From contig NZ_BJVD01000010.1 of the NCBI RefSeq assembly GCF_007988965.1, forward strand, positions 1 to 64,000: a stretch of 64,000 nucleotides of DNA, read 5' to 3'. The stretch comes from Rummeliibacillus stabekisii (GTDB lineage: Bacteria > Bacillota > Bacilli > Bacillales_A > Planococcaceae). Position numbers and translations under genes: made by a program. The notes under the pieces were generated by a model. The model worked only from the letters and a program-made list of their open reading frames with translations, was not told the DNA's origin and searched no databases. This document shows positions 17,611-26,007 of the stretch, in pieces (positions within the stretch are counted from its first letter, which is position 1; the number at the start of each line of letters is the position of its first letter).

Positions 17611-18108
17611 TTATTCATTATTTCCCTGTTCTTCAAAATAAGTGTGCTCATGCTGAAGCAGCCATTCTTTTCTCCATTGCCCTCCTGCATAACCAGTTAA
17701 TTTCCCATTAGAACCGATCACTCTGTGACAAGGAAGGACAATACTTAGCCTATTTTTTCCATTTGCGTTTCCTACAGCGCGAGTAGCTTTTTCATTCCCT
17801 ATGGATATGGCAATATACTTGTAGGATCTTTTTTCTGCATAGGGAATTTCTTTTAGCGCCTCCCATACTGTCCTTTGAAAGTCAGTTCCTTCTAATGCAT
17901 AGGGAAAAGAAAAATTCCGACGATATCCTTTAAAATACTCATCTAACTGGGTGTAGCAAGCTTTTACAACAGATGGTGTTTCCTCTAATAAAAATTTTTC
18001 TGTGATATCCTCTTCAGAAAATAAAATGGAATAGATCGCTTCATTCGTGCCAATTATTTCAATTAATCCAATTGGTGATTTGTAATACATTTTATAAGTC
18101 TTCATCAT
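17611..18108 (-). CDS. ogt: Methylated-DNA--protein-cysteine methyltransferase (Ogt)
   Basis: A 165-residue suicide repair protein that moves alkyl groups from O6-methylguanine to its own Cys. The active site LPCHRVIGSNGKLTGYAGG is intact, preceded by the FQRTVWEALKEIPY and RAVGNANGKN segments that form the DNA-binding helix-turn-helix and Asn hinge. GGAGG lies 7 bases before the ATG at 18108; a longer frame to 18222 runs into pseudogene sequence and is not used. The length equals that of B. subtilis Ogt. Confidence 0.93.
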   Translation of the reverse strand: MMKTYKMYYKSPIGLIEIIGTNEAIYSILFSEEDITEKFLLEETPSVVKACYTQLDEYFKGYRRNFSFPYALEGTDFQRTVWEALKEIPYAEKRSYKYIAISIGNEKATRAVGNANGKNRLSIVLPCHRVIGSNGKLTGYAGGQWRKEWLLQHEHTYFEEQGNNE

Positions 18109-18183
18109 ATAAGGACCTCCAAAGAAAAAGGTAGCGTACGCCTGCCACCCTTTCCAATCTGCTACCAATACTTCCATAATGGG

Positions 18184-18253
18184 TTTACGACGAAATGTCG
18201 AACTGGCTAAACGATTAAGCAACGCATTGACGAAAGTTTAAACCACTTTTGGA
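18184..18253 (+). pseudogene. Remnant of padR (N-terminal fragment)
   Basis: Translated on the plus strand this reads TTKCRTG-stop-TIKQRIDESLNHFW, matching the start of the intact PadR at 19386 (TTECRTGYAIKQLIDESLNHFW) at about 18 of 22 positions, with TAA replacing the TAT of Tyr. It is a decayed copy, only about 70 bases long. Confidence 0.75.
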
Positions 18254-18270
18254 TGTTTCTCAACATTGGC

Positions 18271-18360
18271 TGTTTAAGAAAGTAAACCTTCCATAGAACG
18301 CCAATACTGACCCATGATGGTCGTTCTAAAACCAAAATAGGTTTCCATGGAAATAAACCC
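18271..18360 (-). pseudogene. Inverted remnant of the DUF4188 gene (middle part)
   Basis: The reverse complement aligns over about 90 bases with 20115-20205 of the intact DUF4188 gene, including GGAAACCTATTTTGG and CAGTATTGGCG blocks. It lies in the opposite orientation to the fragments on both sides, so an internal inversion occurred in the dead copy. Confidence 0.75.
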
Positions 18361-18399
18361 TAATTCTTCTTAAGTAAGTAGTGGAAATTATAAATCAAT

Positions 18400-18488
18400 T
18401 TATGGGAATTTGCCTCTTTTGGTTTGGGGAATGCGTTAAAACATATACCTGTTTCTGAATATCGTCATTCTGCTCCACAACGACTTAA
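18400..18488 (+). pseudogene. Remnant of the DUF4188 gene (C-terminal part)
   Basis: On the plus strand it encodes FGLGNALKHIPVSEYRHSA-like sequence, matching the end of the intact DUF4188 protein (YGLGKALKHISVSESQNSA). The fragment follows the inverted middle piece. Confidence 0.75.
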
Positions 18489-18559
18489 TCATTTGTATTT
18501 GGAATAACAACACTATAAAAACTGCATAAAATGATAAAAAACAATGGGAGTTGACTACT

Positions 18560-19015
18560 TTGACCAAATTTTCTCCTGAAAAATTATCCGTAGAATACAG
18601 AGATGCGATAACATCTGTGGAGCCCCTAATTTCAAGACGTTATACGCTAACTCACTCGGATTTAACTGGAGATCTATTTTTAACCATTGGTAATCATTAT
18701 GCATGGGATAAGGTCACCTCTATGCGAGATGAAGTATTGGGTGAATGGAAAGAAAATAGTAGTTTCTTATACTATTGTGTGTATGTTTATATTGACCAAG
18801 AGCCATTTAATCAACTTATCTCAGCGAAACGCTATGAAGTATTTAGACGTGAATTGCCCCTTGCATTAACCGCTATTCGTTATGGCGACAATCTTCTTTT
18901 TCAGAACTACCCCATACTTGATCAAGCAACCATAGTGGTTAACTTTGTGTCAGCCTATCCCCCATTTGCCAGACAAGAAAATTGGGGGATGTTTCATAAT
19001 TATTCCGTAAAATAA
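18560..19015 (+). CDS. STAYGREEN-family protein (Mg-dechelatase-like)
   Basis: A 151-residue protein that follows the plant STAYGREEN domain along its length: KFSPEKLSVEY, RRYTLTHSDLTGDLFLTIG, RDEVLGEW, a KRYEVFRRELPLALTAIRYGD stretch, and NYPILDQATIVVNF. In plants and some bacteria, SGR proteins remove Mg from chlorophyll-type pigments. The His and Asp of THSD and the Asp of RDEV, reported important in bacterial SGR, are present. Members occur in non-photosynthetic bacilli with unknown substrate. GGGAG lies 9 bases before the TTG at 18560; an earlier TTG at 18551 abuts it. It is monocistronic, between a pseudogene and a padR operon. Confidence 0.85.
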   Translation: MTKFSPEKLSVEYRDAITSVEPLISRRYTLTHSDLTGDLFLTIGNHYAWDKVTSMRDEVLGEWKENSSFLYYCVYVYIDQEPFNQLISAKRYEVFRRELPLALTAIRYGDNLLFQNYPILDQATIVVNFVSAYPPFARQENWGMFHNYSVK

Positions 19016-19385
19016 ATCACTAGGCTGCTGAGTAATTAAATTAAGAAATTCCTTTCTCCTAACCATTAATTATTCAGTAGTCTTTGAATTAAATGACTGA
19101 TAGCTTTATATAATTCTTTTTCAGTTAGAGTCTAACCCTGCCCTTACAGCATCCTAAGAAAGTGCTCCATTCGTTTACACAAGGGAAAATTTGCAGAAAT
19201 ATACGAGAGGCACTCTCTCGCTGTTACGGCATGTTTTTTCAGATTTTTTGGTCCCCAAAGCTAGTAAGATCTTTAAAGTTCCTAAAAATACATACATGTT
19301 CTCTACAAAGACACTTCATATGGAGTGGATTCTTTTCATAAAGTAAAGTATCATATATCAAAATGATATATATCTTTTAGTTAGG
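19016..19385. other. Intergenic region with hairpin and padR operator
   Basis: A long imperfect stem (around 19024-19039 with 19066-19083) follows the STAYGREEN stop and may terminate it. ATATATC-N5-GATATAT (19353-19371), just before padR, is a likely autoregulatory operator, alike in sequence to the other PadR site in the window. No gene is seen in between. Confidence 0.5.
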
Positions 19386-19934
19386 ATGGTCACATTGAAA
19401 AATTACAATCATACAACCTATTCCATTCTTGGAATTTTAACTACAGAATGCCGTACTGGCTATGCTATTAAGCAGCTAATTGACGAGAGTTTAAACCACT
19501 TTTGGAAAATTAGTTATGGCCAAATCTATCCGACATTAAAGATGATTGTCCAAGATGGATTAGCAGAAGTCCATACGTCGACTCAAAAAGGCAAGCCTGA
19601 TCGTAATGAATATTTCCTTACGCCAAAAGGAAGGAATGCTTTAAAAACTTGGTTGGAAGAGCCGGTTGAACAAATTCCGGTTGAACGAAATGAGATTTTA
19701 CTTAAACTGTTTTTTGGAAGTTATCAATCAAAAGAATCTACTATTTCCCTAATCGAAGAGTATAAGCAAAAATTAGAGGCTCGTTATGAAACATATAAAA
19801 ATATTGAACATACCATTTCTACCTACAACAATGATGCTTCTCAATATTGGCTGTTTACATTAGATTACGGAAAAAGGATAACAATGGCCGCCATTGAGTG
19901 GTGCACCTCCACTCTTAATCAAATATCAGTTTAG
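19386..19934 (+). CDS. PadR-family regulator with C-terminal Vir-type domain
   Basis: A 182-residue PadR of the long form: winged helix at residues 8-85 (ILGILTTECRTGYAIKQLIDESLNHFWKISYGQIYPTLK region) and a helical C-terminal dimerisation domain (95-178). Start is the ATG at 19386 or the TTG at 19395; the TTAGG at 19382-19385 fits the latter better. It is followed immediately by the DUF4188 gene, whose start region it nearly touches, so the pair is one operon. A dead rearranged copy of both genes lies 1.1 kb upstream. Confidence 0.88.
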   Translation: MVTLKNYNHTTYSILGILTTECRTGYAIKQLIDESLNHFWKISYGQIYPTLKMIVQDGLAEVHTSTQKGKPDRNEYFLTPKGRNALKTWLEEPVEQIPVERNEILLKLFFGSYQSKESTISLIEEYKQKLEARYETYKNIEHTISTYNNDASQYWLFTLDYGKRITMAAIEWCTSTLNQISV

Positions 19935-19944
19935 GGGGAATAAA

Positions 19945-20415
19945 ATGGCTAAGAAAATTTATACAGGGCGTTATACAACGGCAAATGACGAGGATATTGT
20001 TGTTTTTATTATTGGCATGAGGGTCAACAAGCGATTAGCCTTTCACAAATGGCTTCCTGTATTTAAGGCTATGCCTGGGATGGTTAAAGAGCTGTATGTG
20101 AACAAAGAAGAATTAGGTTTTCTTTCAATGGAAACCTATTTTGGCCTTAGAACAACCATTATGGTCCAGTATTGGCGCTCTATTGATGATTTACTTTCTT
20201 ATTCAAAAAACAATCTACATCTAAAAGCATGGAAAAATTTCAATCAAAAAGTCGGAAACAATGATGCAGTGGGAATTTATCATGAAACATATAGAGTATG
20301 TAGTGGTAACTATGAGTCGATTTATGGAAATATGCCTCTCTATGGATTAGGAAAGGCATTAAAACATATCTCTGTTTCTGAAAGCCAGAACTCTGCTCGT
20401 AAACGACTTAAATAA
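19945..20415 (+). CDS. DUF4188 protein (dimeric alpha/beta-barrel, monooxygenase-like)
   Basis: A 156-residue protein of the DUF4188 family, whose N-terminal region (AKKIYTGRYTTANDEDIVVFIIGMRVNK, read in two parts) and FGLRTTIMVQYWRSIDDLLSYSK stretch suggest a ferredoxin-like barrel similar to small haem or quinol monooxygenases. His at HETYRV is conserved in this group. GGGGGAA lies before the ATG at 19945. Enzymatic activity is not established. It is cotranscribed with PadR, which probably controls it. Confidence 0.8.
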   Translation: MAKKIYTGRYTTANDEDIVVFIIGMRVNKRLAFHKWLPVFKAMPGMVKELYVNKEELGFLSMETYFGLRTTIMVQYWRSIDDLLSYSKNNLHLKAWKNFNQKVGNNDAVGIYHETYRVCSGNYESIYGNMPLYGLGKALKHISVSESQNSARKRLK

Positions 20416-20522
20416 GCTTAATCCTCTCTTTTGTTTTGTGATTTAGAGCAAATAATTCTACATTTACATTCCCCTACCTATCAAACTGATTTAATAGATA
20501 CAATACGTTCAAATATTCTGTT

Positions 20523-20609
20523 ATTATCCAATTAGAAGAACAATATGTAAAGTCAGCAAAAGCCCCAAAAAAGGAATTTTTAATGGATTCGAATGATACT
20601 TTAATTTAG
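20523..20609 (+). pseudogene. Possible remnant of an alpha/beta-hydrolase C-terminus
   Basis: The frame reads VIIQLEEQYVKSAKAPKKEFL before a TAG, a sequence like the region before the catalytic His of alpha/beta hydrolases (APKKEF then usually ENAGH). The His segment is gone and the upstream frame is not maintained. Weak but suggestive. Confidence 0.35.
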
Positions 20610-20656
20610 GGGATCTATAATTAATTCCTAATTTAAAAAGTAGAGGTGAATTTATA

Positions 20657-20848
20657 GTGATAGATATTAATTGGGCGTTAGTCGCCCCACTCCTTGTTAT
20701 TCAGTTTATATTATTTATTGTTGCATTAATTGATTTGATACGCATTCATGAGACGAACGGTCCAAAATGGGTTTGGGCTATTGTCATCATATTCCTCAAT
20801 ACGATTGGACCAATCTGTTACTTTATTTTTGGGAGAAAAACTTCATGA
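20657..20848 (+). CDS. yxlE: YxlE-like PLDc_N membrane protein
   Basis: A 63-residue protein with two membrane helices and the PLDc_N domain: hydrophobic start, then DLIRIHETNGPKWVWAIVII, GPICYFIFGRK. In B. subtilis YxlE is encoded before the YxlF-YxlG ABC transporter in the sigY operon, and YxlD/YxlE act as a negative influence on SigY. Here it overlaps the ATPase start by 4 bases (ATGA), and no sigY or yxlCD is found upstream. Confidence 0.82.
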   Translation: MIDINWALVAPLLVIQFILFIVALIDLIRIHETNGPKWVWAIVIIFLNTIGPICYFIFGRKTS

Positions 20849-21729
20849 TTAGAATTGAACATCTTACGAAGGTTTTTGGTGGAGAAAAAGTAGTAGATGA
20901 TTTGTCTTTCGTACTTGAAGCAGGGACTTCCACTGCATTAATTGGTCCAAATGGAGCTGGAAAAACGACTACTTTATCCATGCTCACGGGCTTACTAAAA
21001 CCAACCAATGGATCTATTAGAATGAATGATACCCAAGATATCCGAAAAGAAATTGGCTTTTTGCCTCAATACCCTAACTTTTATCCTTGGTTAACGGCAT
21101 TAGAGTTTACCGAGATGACTGGAAAGCTAAACGGTGTACCATCTAGGGATGCAAAAAAACAGGCAGAAAGAGTGTTGGATTTCGTTGGATTAACGAACGA
21201 TAGATCAAAGAAAACGTCCACATTTTCAGGTGGTATGAAACAACGGCTTGGTATTGCTCAAGCCATCGTCCACAAACCAAAGCTCCTCATATTAGACGAA
21301 CCTGTATCCGCTCTTGATCCGGTTGGGAGACGGGAAGTTATAAATCTATTAAAACAATTGCAGCAACATTCAACGATTTTGTATTCTACTCACATCTTAA
21401 ATGATGCAGAGGAAATGACAGACCAGCTGCTCTTCTTAAAAAAGGGGCAATTAGTAGAGCAAGGTTCCTTGAAGGATATACGTACGAAATTTGATTCATT
21501 CCGTTATAAGATTCAATTTACAAGTAAAGAAGAGGCATCACTCTTTGCCACACAATCACAGCTACCAACCACAGTAGAGGAATCTTATGCTTTTATAGAA
21601 ATAAAAGATGGCTTTCCAACGATGCAAGAGCTCATGTCCCAACTTATTGTTCTGCCATTTTCTATATTAAAAGTGGAACGAGTGACGATGACATTAGAGG
21701 AAATTTTTATGAAGGTGGTTGGACAATGA
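20845..21729 (+). CDS. yxlF: ABC transporter ATP-binding protein (YxlF-like)
   Basis: A 294-residue ABC ATPase. Walker A GPNGAGKTT (about residue 34), Q loop LPQYPNFYPWLT, signature FSGGMKQR, Walker B LLILDEPVSALDP and the H-loop His in STHILND are all intact, followed by a C-terminal regulatory part (about 210-294). Start at the ATG overlapping the yxlE stop; an upstream extension in the same frame reads back through yxlE and is not real. It is coupled to the permease by another ATGA overlap. Substrate unknown; relatives are drug or antimicrobial exporters. Confidence 0.92.
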   Translation: MIRIEHLTKVFGGEKVVDDLSFVLEAGTSTALIGPNGAGKTTTLSMLTGLLKPTNGSIRMNDTQDIRKEIGFLPQYPNFYPWLTALEFTEMTGKLNGVPSRDAKKQAERVLDFVGLTNDRSKKTSTFSGGMKQRLGIAQAIVHKPKLLILDEPVSALDPVGRREVINLLKQLQQHSTILYSTHILNDAEEMTDQLLFLKKGQLVEQGSLKDIRTKFDSFRYKIQFTSKEEASLFATQSQLPTTVEESYAFIEIKDGFPTMQELMSQLIVLPFSILKVERVTMTLEEIFMKVVGQ

Positions 21730-22505
21730 AGACTTTCATTATACTACTTCAAAAAGAATTTCGTGAAAGCTGGAGAAGCTTCAAGTTCTTGTGGATGCCG
21801 CTACTATTTATTTTGCTAGGAATTACAGATCCATTAACAAATTATTATATGGAAGACATTTTAAATGCTGTCGGCAATATGCCCGATGGATTCTCTCTTT
21901 CACTACCAGACTTTGTACCAATTGATATTCTGATGGCTTCTACTGGTCAATTCCAATCGATAGGCCTTATCGTGTTTGTCATTACAATAGCAGGGATGAT
22001 TAACCGTGAAAGACAAAACGGTACAGCAACCCTTATATACGTGAGACCTATTTCTTTTTTTGCTTTATTTATGAGTAAATGGGTTGTAGGAAGCTTACTA
22101 GGCATTCTAAGTGTTAGCTTAGGCTATGCTGGCAGTATGTACTATACAGCTATTTTATATGGATCAGTTGATACTATGTCCTTTATTCAAATGGTTATGT
22201 CCTATTGTGTATGGATTGTATTTGCCACAGCTGTTGCGCTAATGTTTAGCGCTATATTTAAGACAGCGTTCGCAACAACCTTCACCATTATTGTCATCCC
22301 ATTTGGTGTTATGATCGATTCATTGATTGGCCAATACTGGCATTTCTCACCATGGAAATTAGCAAATTACAGCGTACAGTTACTATCTGATACGCATAAT
22401 GAATATTATATAAAAACCTTGCTGTTAACCATTATTCTATTAATTTTAGCTATAATAATCGGTATCCTATTTACGCGAAAAAATGCCGGAACAACGAAAA
22501 TTTAA
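21726..22505 (+). CDS. yxlG: ABC transporter permease (YxlG-like)
   Basis: A 259-residue ABC-2-type permease with six helices: one at 22-40, a large external loop with the NMPDGFSLSLPDFVPIDI stretch, and helices around 72-92, 108-130, 145-165, 175-195 and 232-252. Its start overlaps the ATPase stop by 4 bases. Length equals that of B. subtilis YxlG. Together with YxlF it would form an exporter. Confidence 0.88.
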   Translation: MKTFIILLQKEFRESWRSFKFLWMPLLFILLGITDPLTNYYMEDILNAVGNMPDGFSLSLPDFVPIDILMASTGQFQSIGLIVFVITIAGMINRERQNGTATLIYVRPISFFALFMSKWVVGSLLGILSVSLGYAGSMYYTAILYGSVDTMSFIQMVMSYCVWIVFATAVALMFSAIFKTAFATTFTIIVIPFGVMIDSLIGQYWHFSPWKLANYSVQLLSDTHNEYYIKTLLLTIILLILAIIIGILFTRKNAGTTKI

Positions 22506-22545
22506 CTTGTGAAAATGAAAAATATTTCACATTATTATCTGATAA

Positions 22546-22584
22546 TAAAAAACTGCCTCTCATACTTAGTGGGCAGTTTTTTAT
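22546..22584. terminator. Bidirectional terminator
   Basis: AAAAAACTGCC (22547-22557) pairs with GGCAGTTTTTT (22572-22582). It lies between the converging ABC operon and the two-component regulator gene. Confidence 0.85.
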
Positions 22585-22606
22585 TTTCTTGAATACAACA
22601 ATATTT

Positions 22607-23299
22607 TCAACTATTAAAGCGATATCCGCTGCCCCAAATTGTCTCGATCGGCAGCTCGGATAGTTTCGCTTTTTTCAATTTATCTCGTATTCGTCCAACA
22701 TGGACAACAACTGTAAAAACATCTCCATCTAAATCGTCCATATACCATAATTGACGGAAAAGCTGTTCCTTTGTCCAAACGCGATTTGGATGGTCCATAA
22801 AGAACGCGAGCAAATCAAATTCCTTCGTTGTAAAAATAACTTCCTGATCTAACACAAATACTTTCCGTGCAGCTTTATCAACTATAATATTTTTCATCTC
22901 TAAATAATCCTGTGTTTGTCCAGTACCTGTCAACTGCTTATAACGTTTACTATGAGCTTGTACACGCGCGACAAACTCGCTCGGGCTGAATGGTTTCGTT
23001 ATATAATCATCAGCGCCTAAACCAAGCCCCCTGATCTTATCAATATCTTCCTTTTTTGCAGACACAATTATAAGTGGTATATCTTTCTTTTCACGAATAC
23101 GTCGACAAATTTCAAAACCATTCATAGAGGGGAGCATCAAATCAACGACAACTAAATCAAAAGGCTCGTTTAATGCTCGATTCATCCCCTCAAAACCGTC
23201 TGTCACGATATCTGCTTGTATTTGATTAATTTCTAAATAATCTCTCTGTAATTCTGCAATACTGATATCATCCTCGATGATTAATATACGAGTTGGCAC
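22607..23299 (-). CDS. OmpR-family response regulator
   Basis: A 230-residue DNA-binding response regulator. The receiver has IIEDD, the Asp in LVVVDLMLPSMNG, the Ser of IIVSAKKED, and the Lys in YITKPFSPSEF; the winged helix has FTTKEFDLLAFFMDHPNRVWTKEQLF and GSGYRF. It starts at a GTG behind AAAGGAAG. It follows the split histidine kinase by 18 bases, so the three genes on this strand (lipoprotein, kinase, regulator) form one unit. With the kinase broken, the regulator may be silent or driven by another donor. Confidence 0.9.
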   Translation of the reverse strand: MPTRILIIEDDISIAELQRDYLEINQIQADIVTDGFEGMNRALNEPFDLVVVDLMLPSMNGFEICRRIREKKDIPLIIVSAKKEDIDKIRGLGLGADDYITKPFSPSEFVARVQAHSKRYKQLTGTGQTQDYLEMKNIIVDKAARKVFVLDQEVIFTTKEFDLLAFFMDHPNRVWTKEQLFRQLWYMDDLDGDVFTVVVHVGRIRDKLKKAKLSELPIETIWGSGYRFNS

Positions 23300-23317
23300 G
23301 AGTCATTGACACTTCCT

Positions 23318-24770
23318 TTAAGCCTTTTTCAAGATTATTGTCACTGTTGTACCATAATCTAGCTTGCTTTGAATTTTTACACGGCCATTGTGCTTGGCAA
23401 CGATCTGCTTTACAATGGCAAGCCCCAGACCACTTCCGCCTGTCGTTGAGGTACGTGCTTCTTCACCACGATAAAAATGATCAAATACATATGGGAGCTT
23501 GGATTCCGGAATTCCTTGCCCGTTATCCCTTACTTTAATTTCAACTAGATCATCCACGACTATTACTTCTAAAATTATATATAATAGTTCATTTTGCTTT
23601 TTAAATTTCATACTATTTTCTATTAAATTAATAATGGCCCGATTCATCTGCATTCGATCAATATAAACATACACATCCTCCTCTACGTTCAACTCTAAAT
23701 GAACTTCTTGATTATATAGCTGGAACTCCTCCACGATATGTGTAAGGAACTTTGTAAGCTGTATACGCTCAAAGTAGAACTGAATGGCCTCTGCATCAAA
23801 CTTTGAATAAAGGAAAAGTTCTTCAATTAATCTATTCAATGCAATTGATTTAGAATGGATGGTCCTCAAATACTTTTCTCGCTTTTTCAGGTGTTTCAGC
23901 AACACCCTCCTGTAAACCTTCAACATAACCAATAATGGTGGTAATCGGTGTTTTTAAATCATGAGAAATACTGGCTATTAGGTCTTTACGATTTTTTTCA
24001 AGATTACGCTGCTCCTGGATAGAATCTAAAAGTGCTAACCGCATACTCTCAAAGTTGGAGGTCAGTTCATGTACCTCCTTTGCTGTCTTTGGAGGTAATG
24101 CTGGTGCCTCAATCATTAAATCTCCTTCTCGAATTTCAGACATGGTCCGTCCTAAATTTTCTAGTGGCTTAATAATTGTCTTATTTAAAAACTGATTTAA
24201 AAAGAGCATTGCCGTGATAGCTACAAGAAAGATGAAGAGAATAATAATAATTCCCCATTTTGTCAGGAAATCTAAAAAGCTATTTTCTTTCTTTAACACT
24301 AAAACGCTGCCCTTCGACTTATCGCTATAAAAAAAATCATACTTAATATAACGGTAGAGTCCACCTGCATTATCTATTGTGCCCTTTGTCTCAATATTAT
24401 TCTTATCAAAAGACGGGAAATGTACAACAAGAGACCTTTCTACTAGTCCCCTTGAATAATATACTATTTCCTTTTCATGCCGGATGACAACGCCAAGTGA
24501 CTTCAGCTCAATCTGTTGCAATCTTTTTTGGATATCCTGCTCTAAAAGATTGTCTGGATCCATCTTAGCAATATTCCGTAGTTCTACATAAGCAAGCCCC
24601 TCATCCGGACTCAAAGAACGCTGCTTCGTAAAAGTCTGGTACAATGTTTTAGGTGTGGGAATAGATCCTGTTGTGACATAAAAGACAATGCATAGAATAG
24701 AGAGAATTGTGACACTCGCAATCACAATACCGCCAATATATGAAGTTAAAAATCTACTTTTTATTGTCAT
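23318..24770 (-). pseudogene. Sensor histidine kinase split by a +1 frameshift
   Basis: The upstream part (24770 down to 23852) encodes two membrane helices, an extracytoplasmic sensor, HAMP, and the phospho-acceptor box ISHDLKTPITTIIGYVEGLQEGVAETPEK, then runs out of frame and stops. The rest (from about 23890) continues in the next frame with REKYLRTIHSKSIALNRLIEEL, then the HATPase with NLIENSMKF, DNGQGI and GGSGLGLAIV. Removing one A from the A5 run (plus-strand T5 at 23883-23887) restores one continuous kinase of about 480 residues. Either a real loss, a phase-variable tract or a sequencing error. Confidence 0.85.
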
Positions 24771-24833
24771 TATCCATCTCCTTTCCTCAATTTATAAAGG
24801 AGATTCCTCCCTTTTTCAAGGAAGGAGCTATAG

Positions 24834-25799
24834 TTAAAAACTAAATGATGGGTTTAAATCTCCCTTATATGGCTCATGCTCCACAAAGATGGTGATATCT
24901 TTGCCATTTGCATCTTTACCTGCACGCTTATAAGTAAACTTGCCATCATTTAATTCAGTAAGTTCTAAGGCAGCACCGTATTTATTATCGCCTATTGATA
25001 CATGCGCACGGATTTTATTATGGTTAATGACATCAAAGTAACCGTAGTCTCCACGACTTTCTCCTGTTTCTTTATTAAAGAATTCATATTTGTTCGTGTC
25101 CTCTTCAAACTTTGCCACACTTAAAAAGTTCGTATTATACTTTGAGACATCATTTCCATCCTCATCAAGCACCTTAGTTCCTTGCCATAACGTTTCACCA
25201 AGAATTTTATCCCCATCTATACGAGTATTAATATCTCCAATAGAAGTAGTTAGCTTTTGATCTGCTTTAGAGAACGCTAAATCATTTTTATCATATGGTA
25301 TATGCTCTACAAATACTTCTATATCATTACCTTTCGTATCTTTGCCCATACGTTTGTACGTGAAAATCTTCTGATCTAATTCAGTTATTTCAACAACGGC
25401 TTGATATTTCATCGTATCTGAAATTAAAATGCGTTTCTGGCCATCATTTGTGACAAAGAATGTACCCTCGTCGCCTCGTGTTTTGCCTGTTTTCGCATCA
25501 AAAAACTCGTAACGTCCTTTCTCTGCATCGTATTTTGCTAAACCAATAAAACCCGAATTCTCCTTAGTTAAGTCATTTTTATCTTTATCATAAACACGAG
25601 TACCTTGCCAATTTGTACTACTTAATATGCTCGCCATTTCTTGCCCCTTTGAAAGTGGCTGTTCAGCGTTTTTGGCTTCCGCCTGCTCATTTTGTACCGC
25701 TGATTTGTTGGTCTCATTTTTAGTTGTATCATTGCATGCTGCTAATAATGTAACTGAGCTAAGAATAGCAAGTGTAGTGAATTTGAATTTGTTATTCAT
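24834..25799 (-). CDS. Tandem DUF4822 lipoprotein
   Basis: A 321-residue secreted lipoprotein. The signal peptide ends at the lipobox LAAC with the lipidated Cys at residue 22, followed by a low-complexity Asn/Glu/Ala linker (23-50). Two homologous DUF4822 units follow (about 57-170 and 200-315); each has WQGT-V-D-(D/N)-ND, a K-(Y/F)-EFF-(A/K)-TG-(T/S)RGD strand pair and FTYKR-GKD--G-DI-(V/I)FVEH-PY. No catalytic motif is visible; the fold is probably a ligand-binding beta structure. It is first in the unit with the kinase and regulator, so it may be a surface sensor or target of that system. Confidence 0.85.
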   Translation of the reverse strand: MNNKFKFTTLAILSSVTLLAACNDTTKNETNKSAVQNEQAEAKNAEQPLSKGQEMASILSSTNWQGTRVYDKDKNDLTKENSGFIGLAKYDAEKGRYEFFDAKTGKTRGDEGTFFVTNDGQKRILISDTMKYQAVVEITELDQKIFTYKRMGKDTKGNDIEVFVEHIPYDKNDLAFSKADQKLTTSIGDINTRIDGDKILGETLWQGTKVLDEDGNDVSKYNTNFLSVAKFEEDTNKYEFFNKETGESRGDYGYFDVINHNKIRAHVSIGDNKYGAALELTELNDGKFTYKRAGKDANGKDITIFVEHEPYKGDLNPSFSF

Positions 25800-25931
25800 A
25801 AAGTATTCTCTCCCTTATCGTTTTCTTATACTCAGTATGGACATTAGTTCTAAACTGTATATATCGCAAATATAAACAAAATATAAATTCGTAAAAAACA
25901 CGCAATGCTTTATATAGGTAAGTTTTTTAGA

Positions 25932-25968
25932 ATAATAAAAAGGTATATGAAAAATTCCATATACCTTT
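25932..25968 (-). terminator. Terminator of the rsbQ-DGC operon
   Basis: On the minus strand an 11-bp stem (25958-25968 with 25939-25949) is followed by a T-rich stretch. Confidence 0.75.
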
Positions 25969-26007
25969 AATAATTGGTGTTATGTCTCACCTAATGTTTT
26001 TACCACA

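Noticed and set aside
18109-18222. N-terminal extension of ogt
   Set aside because: The extension enters the padR remnant, lacks a ribosome-binding site, and the ATG at 18108 has a perfect GGAGG and gives the normal Ogt length.
20767-20844. N-terminal extension of the yxlF ATPase
   Set aside because: It is the out-of-frame shadow of yxlE; the ATG overlapping the yxlE stop gives the normal ABC start.
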